Position numbers and translations under genes: made by a program
Notes under the pieces: generated by a model
The model's input: the letters and a program-made list of their open reading frames with translations, nothing else
What the model was told of the DNA's origin: nothing
Databases searched by the model: none
Source of the DNA: Rhodococcus sp040643435
GTDB lineage: Bacteria; Actinomycetota; Actinomycetes; Mycobacteriales; Mycobacteriaceae
Direction of reading: 5' to 3'
Length of the DNA stretch: 64,000 nt
NCBI RefSeq assembly: GCF_040643435.1
Contig: NZ_JBEYUH010000001.1
Span: 186,001-250,000, forward strand
Shown: positions 1 to 8,097 of the stretch, piece by piece
Position numbering within the stretch: position 1 is the stretch's first letter
Layout of the letters: each line of letters starts with the position of its first letter

Positions 1-283
1 GGACGACGTACTGCCGGGCGAACCGATCCCGTCGGCGGGCGACCAGTTTGTCGCGCGCGCCGGTGGTGACGAACATGCCGATTCCTCGCTTCTTGTAGAG
101 GATTCCCTCGGCTACCAGGGCGTTGAGCCCCTTCGCCGCCGTGGCCGGATTGATGCGGTGAAAGGCAGCAAGTTCGTTCGTGGAGGGAACCTGCGCCTCT
201 TCCTCCAGGCTTCCGTCGACAATCGAGTTCTCGATGATCTCGGCGATCTGCCGGAAGAGAGGCTTGCCGTCGTCGTTCAGCAC
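1..283 (-). CDS. GntR-family (YtrA-type) transcriptional regulator, C-terminus cut by window edge
   Basis: The visible 94 residues form a GntR-type winged helix. The protein starts VLNDDGKPLFRQIAEIIENS, followed by VPSTNELAAFHRINPATAAK and a wing ending KKRGIGMFV. This is the pattern of the short YtrA subfamily, which often sits with ABC transporter genes, here off the left edge. GTG at 283 is the only usable start: an in-frame stop lies at 317-319 and an AGGGG ribosome-binding sequence precedes the GTG by 5 nt. A perfect 10+10 bp inverted repeat lies 31 nt upstream and is a probable autoregulatory operator. The ligand is unknown. Confidence 0.85.
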   Translation of the reverse strand, partial: MLNDDGKPLFRQIAEIIENSIVDGSLEEEAQVPSTNELAAFHRINPATAAKGLNALVAEGILYKKRGIGMFVTTGARDKLVARRRDRFARQYVV

Positions 284-313
284 GACGCCCCTGAACCCGA
301 AGGCAGGTGCATC

Positions 314-337
314 GGTTCATTACTCATGTAATGAACC
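314..337. promoter_or_regulatory. Palindromic operator for the GntR-family regulator
   Basis: A perfect inverted repeat with arms GGTTCATTAC and GTAATGAACC is separated by TCAT. It lies between the divergent regulator (start 283) and the small hydrolase-like gene (start 403). Position and symmetry fit the binding site of a dimeric GntR protein. That it is bound by this regulator is inferred. Confidence 0.7.
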
Positions 338-389
338 ATAGGACCTGATCGTCGCTACCGCAAGAGCCGGTGCACGTACCGCGGCCATG

Positions 390-395
390 TAGCGT
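390..395 (+). promoter_or_regulatory. -10 hexamer TAGCGT, probably giving a leaderless transcript
   Basis: TAGCGT matches the actinobacterial TANNNT -10 pattern and ends 7 nt before the ATG at 403. Transcription would therefore begin at or next to the start codon. This favours ATG 403 over the in-frame GTG at 370. Confidence 0.45.
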
Positions 396-402
396 TTTGC
401 GC

Positions 403-969
403 ATGGACTCGAGGACGGTGACCACCCCCGGTGGCGACGTGCAGGTACGTATCGGCGGCCCCGAAAGTCGTTACACGGTATTACTGTTCCCCGACGCGGG
501 GGAGAACGCGGACGTCTACGACATCGTGTGCGAGCGACTGCACAACTCCGACCTGCGGACGGTCGTGGTGGAGAAGATCGAAGGTCTCACCCCTGCCGAT
601 GTGTTCCCCCTGCTGGACAAACTCGCGCTCCCCTGGGTCCACCTGGCCGGCAGTGGAGCCGGCGCCGAACTCGCGTGGGCGGTGGCTGCAGGGCGATTCG
701 GACGTTTCGCAAGCCTCGTGGTCGCCGACCGCGGCCACCCGGCCGTCCCCGATCTCGACGGCACGGTTCGCGACGCTTCGGCTCCGCCCGCGGAGGTGCC
801 CACGACGATAGTGGTCGGCAGCTCGCGGCGCCGACCCGAAGCCGACGCTTCCATGCGGTACGTGACCGGGGAGTTCCGCGTGGTCGAACTCGACGGGGTG
901 AGCAATGTGCCGGCGCAGGCGCCCACCGACTTCGCGTCCGCGATCGCGCTGCGTACCGGCAGCTGGTGA
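403..969 (+). CDS. Small alpha/beta-hydrolase-like protein, probably lacking the catalytic His
   Basis: The 188-residue protein has an alpha/beta-hydrolase layout. There is an N-terminal beta hairpin (VQVRIGG), an oxyanion-type strand (YTVLLFPDAGENADVY) and a nucleophile-elbow-like turn LAGSGAGAELAWAVA. The last helix region reads DGVSNVPAQAPTDFASAIA. At the place where family members usually carry the catalytic His (G-x-x-H-x-P) this protein has Asn. It has no large cap domain and is short for the fold. It could be a degenerate or non-catalytic hydrolase; substrate unknown. A strong hairpin separates it from the convergent mtr gene. Confidence 0.6.
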   Translation: MDSRTVTTPGGDVQVRIGGPESRYTVLLFPDAGENADVYDIVCERLHNSDLRTVVVEKIEGLTPADVFPLLDKLALPWVHLAGSGAGAELAWAVAAGRFGRFASLVVADRGHPAVPDLDGTVRDASAPPAEVPTTIVVGSSRRRPEADASMRYVTGEFRVVELDGVSNVPAQAPTDFASAIALRTGSW

Positions 970-973
970 GGCG

Positions 974-1012
974 CGTGTCGCCGGTAGTCCGAGCAGGACT
1001 ACCGGCGACACG
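974..1012. terminator. Bidirectional intrinsic terminator hairpin
   Basis: A perfect 17-bp stem (left arm begins CGTGTCGCCGGTAGTCC) closes a 5-nt GAGCA loop. It lies between the stops of two convergent genes (969 and 1028). There is no U tract, as is usual for actinobacterial terminators. Confidence 0.85.
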
Positions 1013-1027
1013 GCGCGAGGCGGAGGC

Positions 1028-2401
1028 TCAGAGGCCCAGCAGCGCGTTCTCCACGAGCTCGGGCAGAGCCGGGTGGATCCAGTACTGGCCCGTGGCCATC
1101 TTCCGGGCGGGCAGCCCGAACGACATCGCCTGGATGAGCGGCTGGATCACCGTCGACGCCTGTGCGCCGATGATGTGGGCACCGAGCAGCAGGCCCGTCG
1201 ACCGGTCGGCGATCAGCTTGCAGAAGCCCTCGGTGTCCTCCATCGCCCAGCCGTAGGCGACGTTCCCGTAGTCCTGGATCTTGACGGAGATGTCGTGACC
1301 CGCGGCGCGCGCCTCGGCCTCGGTGAGACCGACGGTCGCGATCTGGGGGTCGGTGAACACGGCGGAGGGCACGAAGCGATGATCCGTTCGCTGCAGCCCG
1401 GCGGTGTCCCCGCTCCACGCCGCGTGCAACAGATTGTGCTGCACGACCCGCGCTTCGTGGTTGGCGACGTGCTTGAGCTGATAGGGCGAGGAGACGTCGC
1501 CGAGAGCGAACACACCTGGAGCGGTGGTCCGCTGGAACTCGTCGACCACGATTCGCCCCCGCGCATCGAGTTCGATACCGGCAGCGGAGGCGTCGAGGAG
1601 ATCGCCGTTGGGCTGCCGACCGGTCGCGACGAGGAGGGCATCGCCGCTCACGATCGTGCCGTCGGCGAGTTCGACCTCGACGCCGTCACCGAGGGGACGG
1701 AAGACGCGAGCGGGGTTGGCGAGGTGAACATCCCACTTGGCGGTGGCGAGTGCCGTGAACCGCTCGGAGACATCGGCGTCGAGGTGTCGCAGCAGTCGAT
1801 CGGTGCGTGCGATCACCGACACCCGGGTGCCCAGCGCGGAGAAGACGTGCGCGAACTCCATCGCGATGAAACCGGTCCCGAGGATCACCATCGACTCGGG
1901 CAGCTTCGGCAGGCGCATGATGTCGTCGCTCGTGTGGAATCTCACGCCGGCGTCGAGCACTTCTCGCGGGATCGTGGGACGTGAGCCGGCTGCGACGACG
2001 ACCTGATCGGCGGTGATCACCTCTCCGGTTCCGGTGTCGAGGCTGCGCTCGCCGACGAAACGCGCGTGGCCGTCGTAGACGGTGACGTTCGCGCAGTCCT
2101 CCCGGCGGTAGCGCTCACCACCGGCGGCGATGGGGTCGATACGGCCGAAGACGCGGTCGACGATGTCGTTCCAACGCACACCGTCGACCGAGGCGTCGAT
2201 GCCGTACTTCGCGGCATTCCGGATCGTGTGGGCGACGTCCGCGGCGTAGACGTACATCTTCGTGGGGATACAGCCGACGTTGAGGCAGGTGCCTCCGAAG
2301 GTGCTCTCTTCGAGGAGGGCGACGCGCATACCGTCGTAACGTTCGTCGAGGATCGAGTTCCCCGAGCCTGTGCCGATGATCGCCAGGTCGTAGTGGCTCA
2401 C
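1028..2401 (-). CDS. mtr: Mycothione reductase
   Basis: This flavoenzyme reduces mycothiol disulphide with NADPH and maintains the main actinobacterial thiol pool in the cytoplasm. The 457-residue protein shows the dinucleotide motif GTGSGN near residue 10 and the redox pair GGTCLNVGCIPTK (Cys39, Cys44). A second Rossmann motif GTGFIAMEFA starts near 175, and the C-terminal HPALPE carries the catalytic His443. The start is GTG 2401, overlapping the TGA of the upstream hydrolase by 4 nt (GTGA). The product begins VSHYDLAIIG, as expected for the family. M. tuberculosis has the same pair (Rv2855 with Rv2854). Confidence 0.95.
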   Translation of the reverse strand: MSHYDLAIIGTGSGNSILDERYDGMRVALLEESTFGGTCLNVGCIPTKMYVYAADVAHTIRNAAKYGIDASVDGVRWNDIVDRVFGRIDPIAAGGERYRREDCANVTVYDGHARFVGERSLDTGTGEVITADQVVVAAGSRPTIPREVLDAGVRFHTSDDIMRLPKLPESMVILGTGFIAMEFAHVFSALGTRVSVIARTDRLLRHLDADVSERFTALATAKWDVHLANPARVFRPLGDGVEVELADGTIVSGDALLVATGRQPNGDLLDASAAGIELDARGRIVVDEFQRTTAPGVFALGDVSSPYQLKHVANHEARVVQHNLLHAAWSGDTAGLQRTDHRFVPSAVFTDPQIATVGLTEAEARAAGHDISVKIQDYGNVAYGWAMEDTEGFCKLIADRSTGLLLGAHIIGAQASTVIQPLIQAMSFGLPARKMATGQYWIHPALPELVENALLGL

Positions 2402-3468
2402 GCGTGCTCTCCCATGGTTCGCTGCAGTACTGAAACGGTGTTGTCGGCCGACGCGTCCGCCGCTGAGCCGGAACCGGCGGACTCGTCGGCCTCGGCTGCA
2501 CCGTCCAACCACGCCAGCCACAGGTCCAATTCCCGGAAGGCTTCTGCCAGCGGGCCGGGTGTGGACAGGAACACATCATGGCGGGCCCCACCGATGGGCA
2601 CGATCGTCGTGCGGTCGCCGAGACATCCCGCCCACCGCGCGATCTGACGGACGTCGAGCACTGCATCGACCGTGTCGATGGTCGAGTCGTAGCGCGGCGC
2701 GGAGCGCGATGCGCCGGACCTCAGGATCAGTGATGGCACGCCGATATCGAGACCGCGGTGCAGCGCCGCGTGGCCGCGCCGGACGGCGCGCAGCCAGCCG
2801 AATCTGATGGGGAAGCCGGTGAGCGGCTTCCAGTCGAGGTCGTAACGCCAGCCGTCGCGCTGCAGACTGCGACCGTAGGTGTCGGGTTTCGGGAGCGGGA
2901 TCATCGCCCGCGGCGCGATTCGGCCGACGAGGTCGATGAGTGCGGTCCCCACGTTCCGCAGATAGGACGGGCCCTGCAGGTCGAACCACGGACTGTTCAG
3001 GACGAGTCCCCGGATGCCCGCCGCGGCCGTACCGCCGGGTCGCCGGCCGAGTCGGTCGAGCCACAGGGGCAGCACGAGCCCGCCGGTCGAGTGTGCCGCG
3101 AGCAGCACACCGCCGCCGACCTCGCTGCGGACCACGCGCAGCGCCTCGTCGAGCTCGAGGTCGTAGTAGGAGAGATCGGTGACGAAGTGAGGAGTGTGCC
3201 CGGGGGCGCGCGAACGGCCGCACTTGCGCAGGTCCAGCGCGAAGAACCGGTAGCCCCGCGCCGCGAAGTGCTCGGCGAGGTGCTGCTGGAAGAAGTAATC
3301 GGTGAATCCGTGGACGTAGAGCACCGCGCGGTCGGGGAGCTCGGTGGATGTCGGCTGGTATCGCACCAGGGTCGCGGAGATCTCCCCTTCACCGTCGGGG
3401 TCGGTGCCGAGGGGCAGTTCCAGCTGCTCGTAGCCGTCTCCCAGGACGTCAGGACGCCAAGTAGTCAC
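2398..3468 (-). CDS. Alpha/beta hydrolase, serine aminopeptidase S33 / lysophospholipase type
   Basis: The protein has about 356 residues with strand-turn VLYVHGFTDYFFQQHLAEHF and nucleophile elbow LLAAHSTGGLVLPLW (A-H-S-T-G). The late loop GGARHDVFLS supplies the probable catalytic His. This architecture resembles monoacylglycerol lipases and lysophospholipases. It is the first gene of a two-gene operon with mtr, as Rv2854 is in M. tuberculosis. GTG 3468 is preferred because TAGGGT (3475-3480, reverse strand) ends exactly 6 nt before it, suggesting a leaderless message; GTG 3474 is also in frame. The natural substrate cannot be told from sequence. Confidence 0.8.
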   Translation of the reverse strand: MTTWRPDVLGDGYEQLELPLGTDPDGEGEISATLVRYQPTSTELPDRAVLYVHGFTDYFFQQHLAEHFAARGYRFFALDLRKCGRSRAPGHTPHFVTDLSYYDLELDEALRVVRSEVGGGVLLAAHSTGGLVLPLWLDRLGRRPGGTAAAGIRGLVLNSPWFDLQGPSYLRNVGTALIDLVGRIAPRAMIPLPKPDTYGRSLQRDGWRYDLDWKPLTGFPIRFGWLRAVRRGHAALHRGLDIGVPSLILRSGASRSAPRYDSTIDTVDAVLDVRQIARWAGCLGDRTTIVPIGGARHDVFLSTPGPLAEAFRELDLWLAWLDGAAEADESAGSGSAADASADNTVSVLQRTMGEHA

Positions 3469-3471
3469 TAT

Positions 3472-3486
3472 CACACCCTAGGTGTG
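3472..3486 (-). promoter_or_regulatory. Palindrome overlapping the -10 of the hydrolase-mtr operon
   Basis: Arms CACACC and GGTGTG are separated by 3 nt. The repeat covers the reverse-strand -10 hexamer TAGGGT that precedes the GTG start at 3468. A dimeric repressor bound here would block RNA polymerase. No regulator gene is adjacent, so the binding protein is unknown. Confidence 0.4.
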
Positions 3487-3653
3487 TTCGCCGGGTACCG
3501 CTCATGGGTACACAATGAGGTGAAATGAAACGCCGGACGACGCGCGGGTAACCTGTCGGTCGCATTCGCGCGCCGCGTTGCGGGATACTCACGTGAGACG
3601 CTACGGCGATACCAGGCGGCGCGTGCGAACCAGACAAGGAAGTCGATACCCCA

Positions 3654-5180
3654 GTGTCAGAGAACGTTGTAGCGAAAACCGACGTAGTGCTCGTGGGGGC
3701 TGGCATCATGAGCGCCACCCTCGGGGCGTTGTTGCGCCAGGTGCAGCCCGACTGGTCGATCACCGCATTCGAGCGGCTCGACGCAGCAGCGGCCGAGAGC
3801 AGCGACCCGTGGAACAACGCCGGTACCGGCCACTCCGCGCTGTGTGAGCTCAACTACACCCCCGCCAAGCCCGGTGGCTCTGTGGACATCACGAAGGCCG
3901 TGAACGTCAACGAGCAGTTCCAGGTTTCGCGACAGTTCTGGGCGTACGCGGTCGACAACGGCATCCTGTCGGACCCGAAGAACTTCATCAATCCTGTTCC
4001 GCACGTCAGCTTCGTTCACGGTGCCGACAACGTGAAGTACCTGCGTGCCCGCTACGACGCTCTCGCCGGCCACCCCCTCTTCGAGGGAATGGAGTACACC
4101 GAGAGCCCCGAAGTGTTCACCGAGCGCCTGCCCCTCATGGCCGAGGGTCGCGACTTCTCCGATCCGGTCGCGCTGAACTGGACCCAGACCGGCACCGACG
4201 TCGATTTCGGTGCGCTCACCAAGCAACTCATCAACCACGTCGCGGCCTCCGGTGGCACGGTCTTCTTCGGCCACGAGGTCACCGACGTGTCCAAGCAGTC
4301 CGACGGCAGCTGGATCGTGAAGGTCCGTAACCGCCGTACCGGCGAGTCCCGCAAGGTGCAGGCGAAGTTCGTCTTCGTCGGCGCCGGCGGAGGTGCGCTG
4401 CACCTGCTGCAGAAGTCGGGCATCCAGGAGATCAAGGGCTTCGGTGGTTTCCCGGTCTCCGGCGCCTTCCTGCGTTGCATCAACCCCGACGTGATCGCCC
4501 GCCACAGCGCGAAGGTGTACGGCAAGGCCGCTGTCGGCGCCCCTCCGATGTCGGTGCCGCACCTCGACACGCGCGTCATCGGGGGCAAGCAGGGTCTGCT
4601 GTTCGGCCCCTACGCCGGATGGTCCCCCAAGTTCCTCAAGCAGGGCGGCGTGATGGACCTGCCCAAGTCGGTCAGGCTCGGCAACCTGATGTCGATGCTC
4701 GGCGTCGGCGTGACCGAACTCGGCCTGGTGAAGTACCTCGTCGGAGAGCTCACCCAGTCGCCCGCCGACCGCATCGGCACCCTCGCCGAGTTCGCGCCCC
4801 AGGCTCGCCTCGAGGACTGGGAACTCATCGTCGCCGGCCAGCGTGTGCAGGTCATCCGCCGCAAGGGCGCGGGTGGTGTTCTCGAGTTCGGTACGGCTGT
4901 GGTCAATGCGGCGGACGGTTCGATCGCGGGTCTGCTCGGCGCCTCTCCGGGTGCTTCGACCGCCGTCCCGGCCATGCTCGATGTTCTCGAGCGCTGCTTC
5001 CCGCAGCAGTGGGCGGGCTGGCAGACCAAGCTCCGTGAGATGGTCCCGTCGCTCGGGGTCAAGCTGTCCGACAACCCCGATCTGTTCCGTCAGGTCTGGG
5101 ATCACAGCACGAAGTCCCTGCAGCTCGATGTCGATGCCGACACCGTGCCCGAGACGCGCGCCGAGGCCGCGGCCGTCTGA
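3654..5180 (+). CDS. mqo: Malate:quinone oxidoreductase
   Basis: This peripheral-membrane FAD enzyme oxidises malate to oxaloacetate and passes electrons to the quinone pool. The 508-residue protein has the N-terminal FAD motif VVLVGAGIMSATLG (residues 11-24), then DPWNNAGTGHSALCELNYTP with only one change of phase from family consensus. FVFVGAGGGALHLLQKSGI and the conserved C-terminal LLGASPGASTAVPAMLDVL complete the family pattern. Length is typical. It starts at GTG 3654 and is transcribed divergently from the hydrolase-mtr pair. A perfect 12-bp hairpin follows the stop. M. tuberculosis keeps mqo (Rv2852c) in the same neighbourhood. Confidence 0.96.
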   Translation: MSENVVAKTDVVLVGAGIMSATLGALLRQVQPDWSITAFERLDAAAAESSDPWNNAGTGHSALCELNYTPAKPGGSVDITKAVNVNEQFQVSRQFWAYAVDNGILSDPKNFINPVPHVSFVHGADNVKYLRARYDALAGHPLFEGMEYTESPEVFTERLPLMAEGRDFSDPVALNWTQTGTDVDFGALTKQLINHVAASGGTVFFGHEVTDVSKQSDGSWIVKVRNRRTGESRKVQAKFVFVGAGGGALHLLQKSGIQEIKGFGGFPVSGAFLRCINPDVIARHSAKVYGKAAVGAPPMSVPHLDTRVIGGKQGLLFGPYAGWSPKFLKQGGVMDLPKSVRLGNLMSMLGVGVTELGLVKYLVGELTQSPADRIGTLAEFAPQARLEDWELIVAGQRVQVIRRKGAGGVLEFGTAVVNAADGSIAGLLGASPGASTAVPAMLDVLERCFPQQWAGWQTKLREMVPSLGVKLSDNPDLFRQVWDHSTKSLQLDVDADTVPETRAEAAAV

Positions 5181-5191
5181 CCCGATCACTG

Positions 5192-5227
5192 CACCTGTGG
5201 CCCGAGGCTGTGCCCGGGCCACAGGTG
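5192..5227 (+). terminator. Terminator hairpin after mqo
   Basis: A perfect 12-bp stem (CACCTGTGGCCC / GGGCCACAGGTG) encloses a 12-nt loop and starts 11 nt after the mqo stop. No U tract follows. Confidence 0.8.
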
Positions 5228-5279
5228 TCCTGAAGGTGGGTCCGGCCGGCGGATTCGCCCCGAAACGAGAAATGGGGAG

Positions 5280-6542
5280 ATGCCCGTGTCCGCTGCCGCA
5301 GAGGACGAGACCAGCTACCTGGTCGGACTCGATCTCCGCGGGCGCCGCGTCGTGGTCGTCGGGGGAGGCAGCGTCGCCCAGCGACGCCTCGGTCTGCTCG
5401 TCGCCTCCGGGGCACGGGTCCACGTGGTCACCCGCGCCGCCACACCCGTGATCGAGAGCATGGCGGCGAAGGGCCGAATCTCGCTCGAGCTGCGCGACTA
5501 CCGCGACGGTGACCTCGACGGTGCGTGGTACGCGATGGCGTGCACGGACGAGCCCGGCACCAACGCGTCCGTCGTCGCCGAGGCCGAACGCAACCGGATC
5601 TTCTGCGTCCGCGCGGACAGCGCACGGCACGGCAGCGCCGTCACCCCCGCGACGGCACGCTACGACGGCCTCGCCGTGGGCGTTCTCGCCGGCGGCGACC
5701 ACCGCAGGTCCGCCGCGGTCCGCACCTCCATCCGCGACGCGCTCGCCGGCGCAGCGGTCTCCGAATTCGACGACGCCGCGCCCAAGCCGGTCGGCGTCGC
5801 GCTGGTCGGTGGAGGTCCAGGCGATCCCGACCTGATCACCGTGCGGGGCCGACGCCTTCTCGCCCGCGCGGACGTCGTCGTCGCCGACCATCTGGCTCCG
5901 CAGGAATTGCTCGCCGAACTCGATCACCACGTCGAGGTGATCGACGCCGCGAAGCTCCCGTACGGACGTGCCATGGCCCAGCAGGCCATCAACGACATCC
6001 TCGTCGACCGCGCCCGGGCGGGTAAGTTCGTCGTCCGGCTCAAGGGCGGCGACCCCTACGTCTTCGGGCGGGGCTACGAGGAACTCGAGGCCTGCACGGC
6101 GGCCGGAGTGCCCGTCACGGTGGTCCCCGGCATCACCAGCGCGATCTCGGTGCCCTCCGCTGCCGGTATCCCGGTCACGCATCGCGGCGTGACGCACGAG
6201 TTCGTCGTCGCCAGCGGACACGTCGCACCCGACCATCCCGACTCGCTCACCGACTGGGACGCGCTCGCCAAGCTCCGCGGCACTCTGGTCCTGCTCATGG
6301 CCGTCGAACGCATCGATCGGTTCGCCGGCGCCCTGATCGCCGGAGGGCGCCCGGCGGACACGCCGGTGGTCGTCGTGCAGGAAGGCACGCTGCGCAGCCA
6401 GCGTGTGGTGCGCGCCGAACTGGCCACCGTGGCACAGCGCGTCCGGGACGAGAACGTCCGTCCGCCCGCGATCGTGGTGATCGGTCCGGTGGCCGGTTTC
6501 GGGGACGATCCGGGAACCGGATCCGTACCGGACGGTGGGTAA
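5280..6542 (+). CDS. cysG: Sirohaem synthase: precorrin-2 dehydrogenase/ferrochelatase fused to uroporphyrinogen-III C-methyltransferase
   Basis: The 420-residue fusion makes sirohaem, the cofactor of sulphite and nitrite reductases. Residues ~15-160 form the Rossmann dehydrogenase/chelatase part, with VVVVGGGSVAQRR near 24-36. Residues ~170-410 form the SAM-dependent methyltransferase. That part shows the family glycine motif VGGGPGDPDLITVRG (from 176), the second signature RLKGGDPYVFGRG (253-265) and VTVVPGITSAISVPS. ATG 5280 is chosen; GTG 5286 is also possible. Together with efpA downstream it matches M. tuberculosis Rv2847c-Rv2846c. Confidence 0.93.
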   Translation: MPVSAAAEDETSYLVGLDLRGRRVVVVGGGSVAQRRLGLLVASGARVHVVTRAATPVIESMAAKGRISLELRDYRDGDLDGAWYAMACTDEPGTNASVVAEAERNRIFCVRADSARHGSAVTPATARYDGLAVGVLAGGDHRRSAAVRTSIRDALAGAAVSEFDDAAPKPVGVALVGGGPGDPDLITVRGRRLLARADVVVADHLAPQELLAELDHHVEVIDAAKLPYGRAMAQQAINDILVDRARAGKFVVRLKGGDPYVFGRGYEELEACTAAGVPVTVVPGITSAISVPSAAGIPVTHRGVTHEFVVASGHVAPDHPDSLTDWDALAKLRGTLVLLMAVERIDRFAGALIAGGRPADTPVVVVQEGTLRSQRVVRAELATVAQRVRDENVRPPAIVVIGPVAGFGDDPGTGSVPDGG

Positions 6543-6553
6543 GGTCGAGTCAC

Positions 6554-8023
6554 GTGGCAACTACCTCGAACCCCTCGACCACCCGCGTGGTCGCTCTGGC
6601 CATGCTCGTCCTGAGCGGTCTCCAGCTGATGGTCGTGCTCGACGGCACCGTCGCGAATCTCGCGCTCGCGCCGCTGCAGAGAGATCTGGGATTGTCGGAT
6701 GCCGGCCGCAACTGGGTTCTCACCTCGTACGCTCTCGCGTTCGGCGGCCTCATGCTGCTCGGCGGTCGACTCGGCGACAGCTACGGCCGCAAACGCATGT
6801 TCATGACGGGGGTGGGGTTGTTCACCCTCGCGTCCCTGCTGTGCGGGCTGGCGACCAACGAAGAGATGCTCATCGGGGCGCGCGCACTCCAGGGCGTCGG
6901 CGCGGCGATCGCGTCGCCGACCGCGCTGGCGCTCGTCGCGACGACCTTCGCCGCAGGCCCTGCGCGTAACCGTGCCATCGCGGTCTTCGCCGCGATGACC
7001 GGAGTCGGCTCCATCGCAGGACTCATCCTCGGCGGTGCGCTCACCCAGGTCTCGTGGCGCTGGATCTTCCTCATCAACGTGCCGATCGGTGTGCTGATCG
7101 TCGTTCTCGCCGCGATCGCGTTGCGCGAGACCACGTCCGAACGGCTCTCCCTCGACGTGCCCGGTGCGGTGCTCGCCACGCTCGGATGTACGGGTGTGGT
7201 CTTCGGTCTCACCGAGGGCCCCGAACTCGGCTGGGCGAGCCCTGCAGTGATCGGTGCGCTCGTCGCAGGATTCGTGTTGCTCGGGTTGTTCCTGCTCGTC
7301 GAACGGCGCGCCGAGAATCCGCTCCTGCCGTTCGTGCTGTTCCGGAACAAGAACCGAGTCGCGACCTTCGTGGCGATCTTCTTCGCCGGCGCGGTGATGT
7401 TCAGTCTCGCGGCCTTCGTCGCCCTGTTCGTGCAGGACATCCTCGGCTACAGCCCGCTGGCCGCCGGTCTGGCGTTCGTGCCGTTCGCCTTCGGTCTAGG
7501 CGGCGCCGCAGCGGTCTCGTCCAGGCTGGTCGCCCGGATCGAGCCCCGATGGCTGGTGGTCACGGGATCGACGATCATGACGGCGAGCCTGATGTACGGG
7601 TCGACGATGGACGGCAGCGTCCGGTACTTCCCGACTCTGTTCGTGCTGGTTCTCGTCGTCGGCTTCGGTGTCGGCCTCGCCGTGGTGCCGCTGCCGCTGT
7701 GCGCGATCTCCGGTGTGGGTCAGCACGAGATCGGACCGCTGTCGGCGATTGCGCAGGTCGCGCAGACCCTCGGCGGGCCGGTCGGTCTCGCGGTGATCGG
7801 CGCGATGGCGACCTCGCGGACGATGTCGCTCGGCGGGAGTTCGGGAGCGGTGGCGGACATGACCGCCGCCCAGCTCGTCGCGCAGGGTGAGGGATACATG
7901 CTCGCGCTGGTCGGATGTGCCGTCTGCGCGGTGATCGCCGGTGTCGCCGCTCTGTTCATCCGCTTCACGCCCGAAGAGGTGGCCCAGGCGCAGGAAGCCG
8001 AGAAGGTGGCCCAGACGTCCTGA
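6554..8023 (+). CDS. efpA: EfpA-like MFS drug:H+ antiporter (DHA2, 14 TM)
   Basis: The 489-residue integral membrane protein has about fourteen hydrophobic segments. The first carries MVVLDGTVANLAL, the DHA2 family motif (LDxTVVNVAL-like). The loop motif GGRLGDSYGRKRMF is the MFS motif A. It follows cysG by 11 nt, so the two are probably co-transcribed, as in mycobacteria where EfpA is an essential efflux or lipid-transport protein. The start is GTG 6554. The transported compound is not deducible here. Confidence 0.87.
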   Translation: MATTSNPSTTRVVALAMLVLSGLQLMVVLDGTVANLALAPLQRDLGLSDAGRNWVLTSYALAFGGLMLLGGRLGDSYGRKRMFMTGVGLFTLASLLCGLATNEEMLIGARALQGVGAAIASPTALALVATTFAAGPARNRAIAVFAAMTGVGSIAGLILGGALTQVSWRWIFLINVPIGVLIVVLAAIALRETTSERLSLDVPGAVLATLGCTGVVFGLTEGPELGWASPAVIGALVAGFVLLGLFLLVERRAENPLLPFVLFRNKNRVATFVAIFFAGAVMFSLAAFVALFVQDILGYSPLAAGLAFVPFAFGLGGAAAVSSRLVARIEPRWLVVTGSTIMTASLMYGSTMDGSVRYFPTLFVLVLVVGFGVGLAVVPLPLCAISGVGQHEIGPLSAIAQVAQTLGGPVGLAVIGAMATSRTMSLGGSSGAVADMTAAQLVAQGEGYMLALVGCAVCAVIAGVAALFIRFTPEEVAQAQEAEKVAQTS

Positions 8024-8097
8024 CCCGCGTGCCCGGTCGCAGCGACGGATGAGCCGGATCATGCCTGCCGTGCGTCATCCCGGGTACCCGCCCGGTC

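Noticed and set aside
3657..6560. 967-codon open frame on the reverse strand across mqo and cysG
   Set aside because: It is a high-GC shadow of two well-identified forward genes; its composition is biased to Asp, Gly, Arg and Val and no domain is recognisable.
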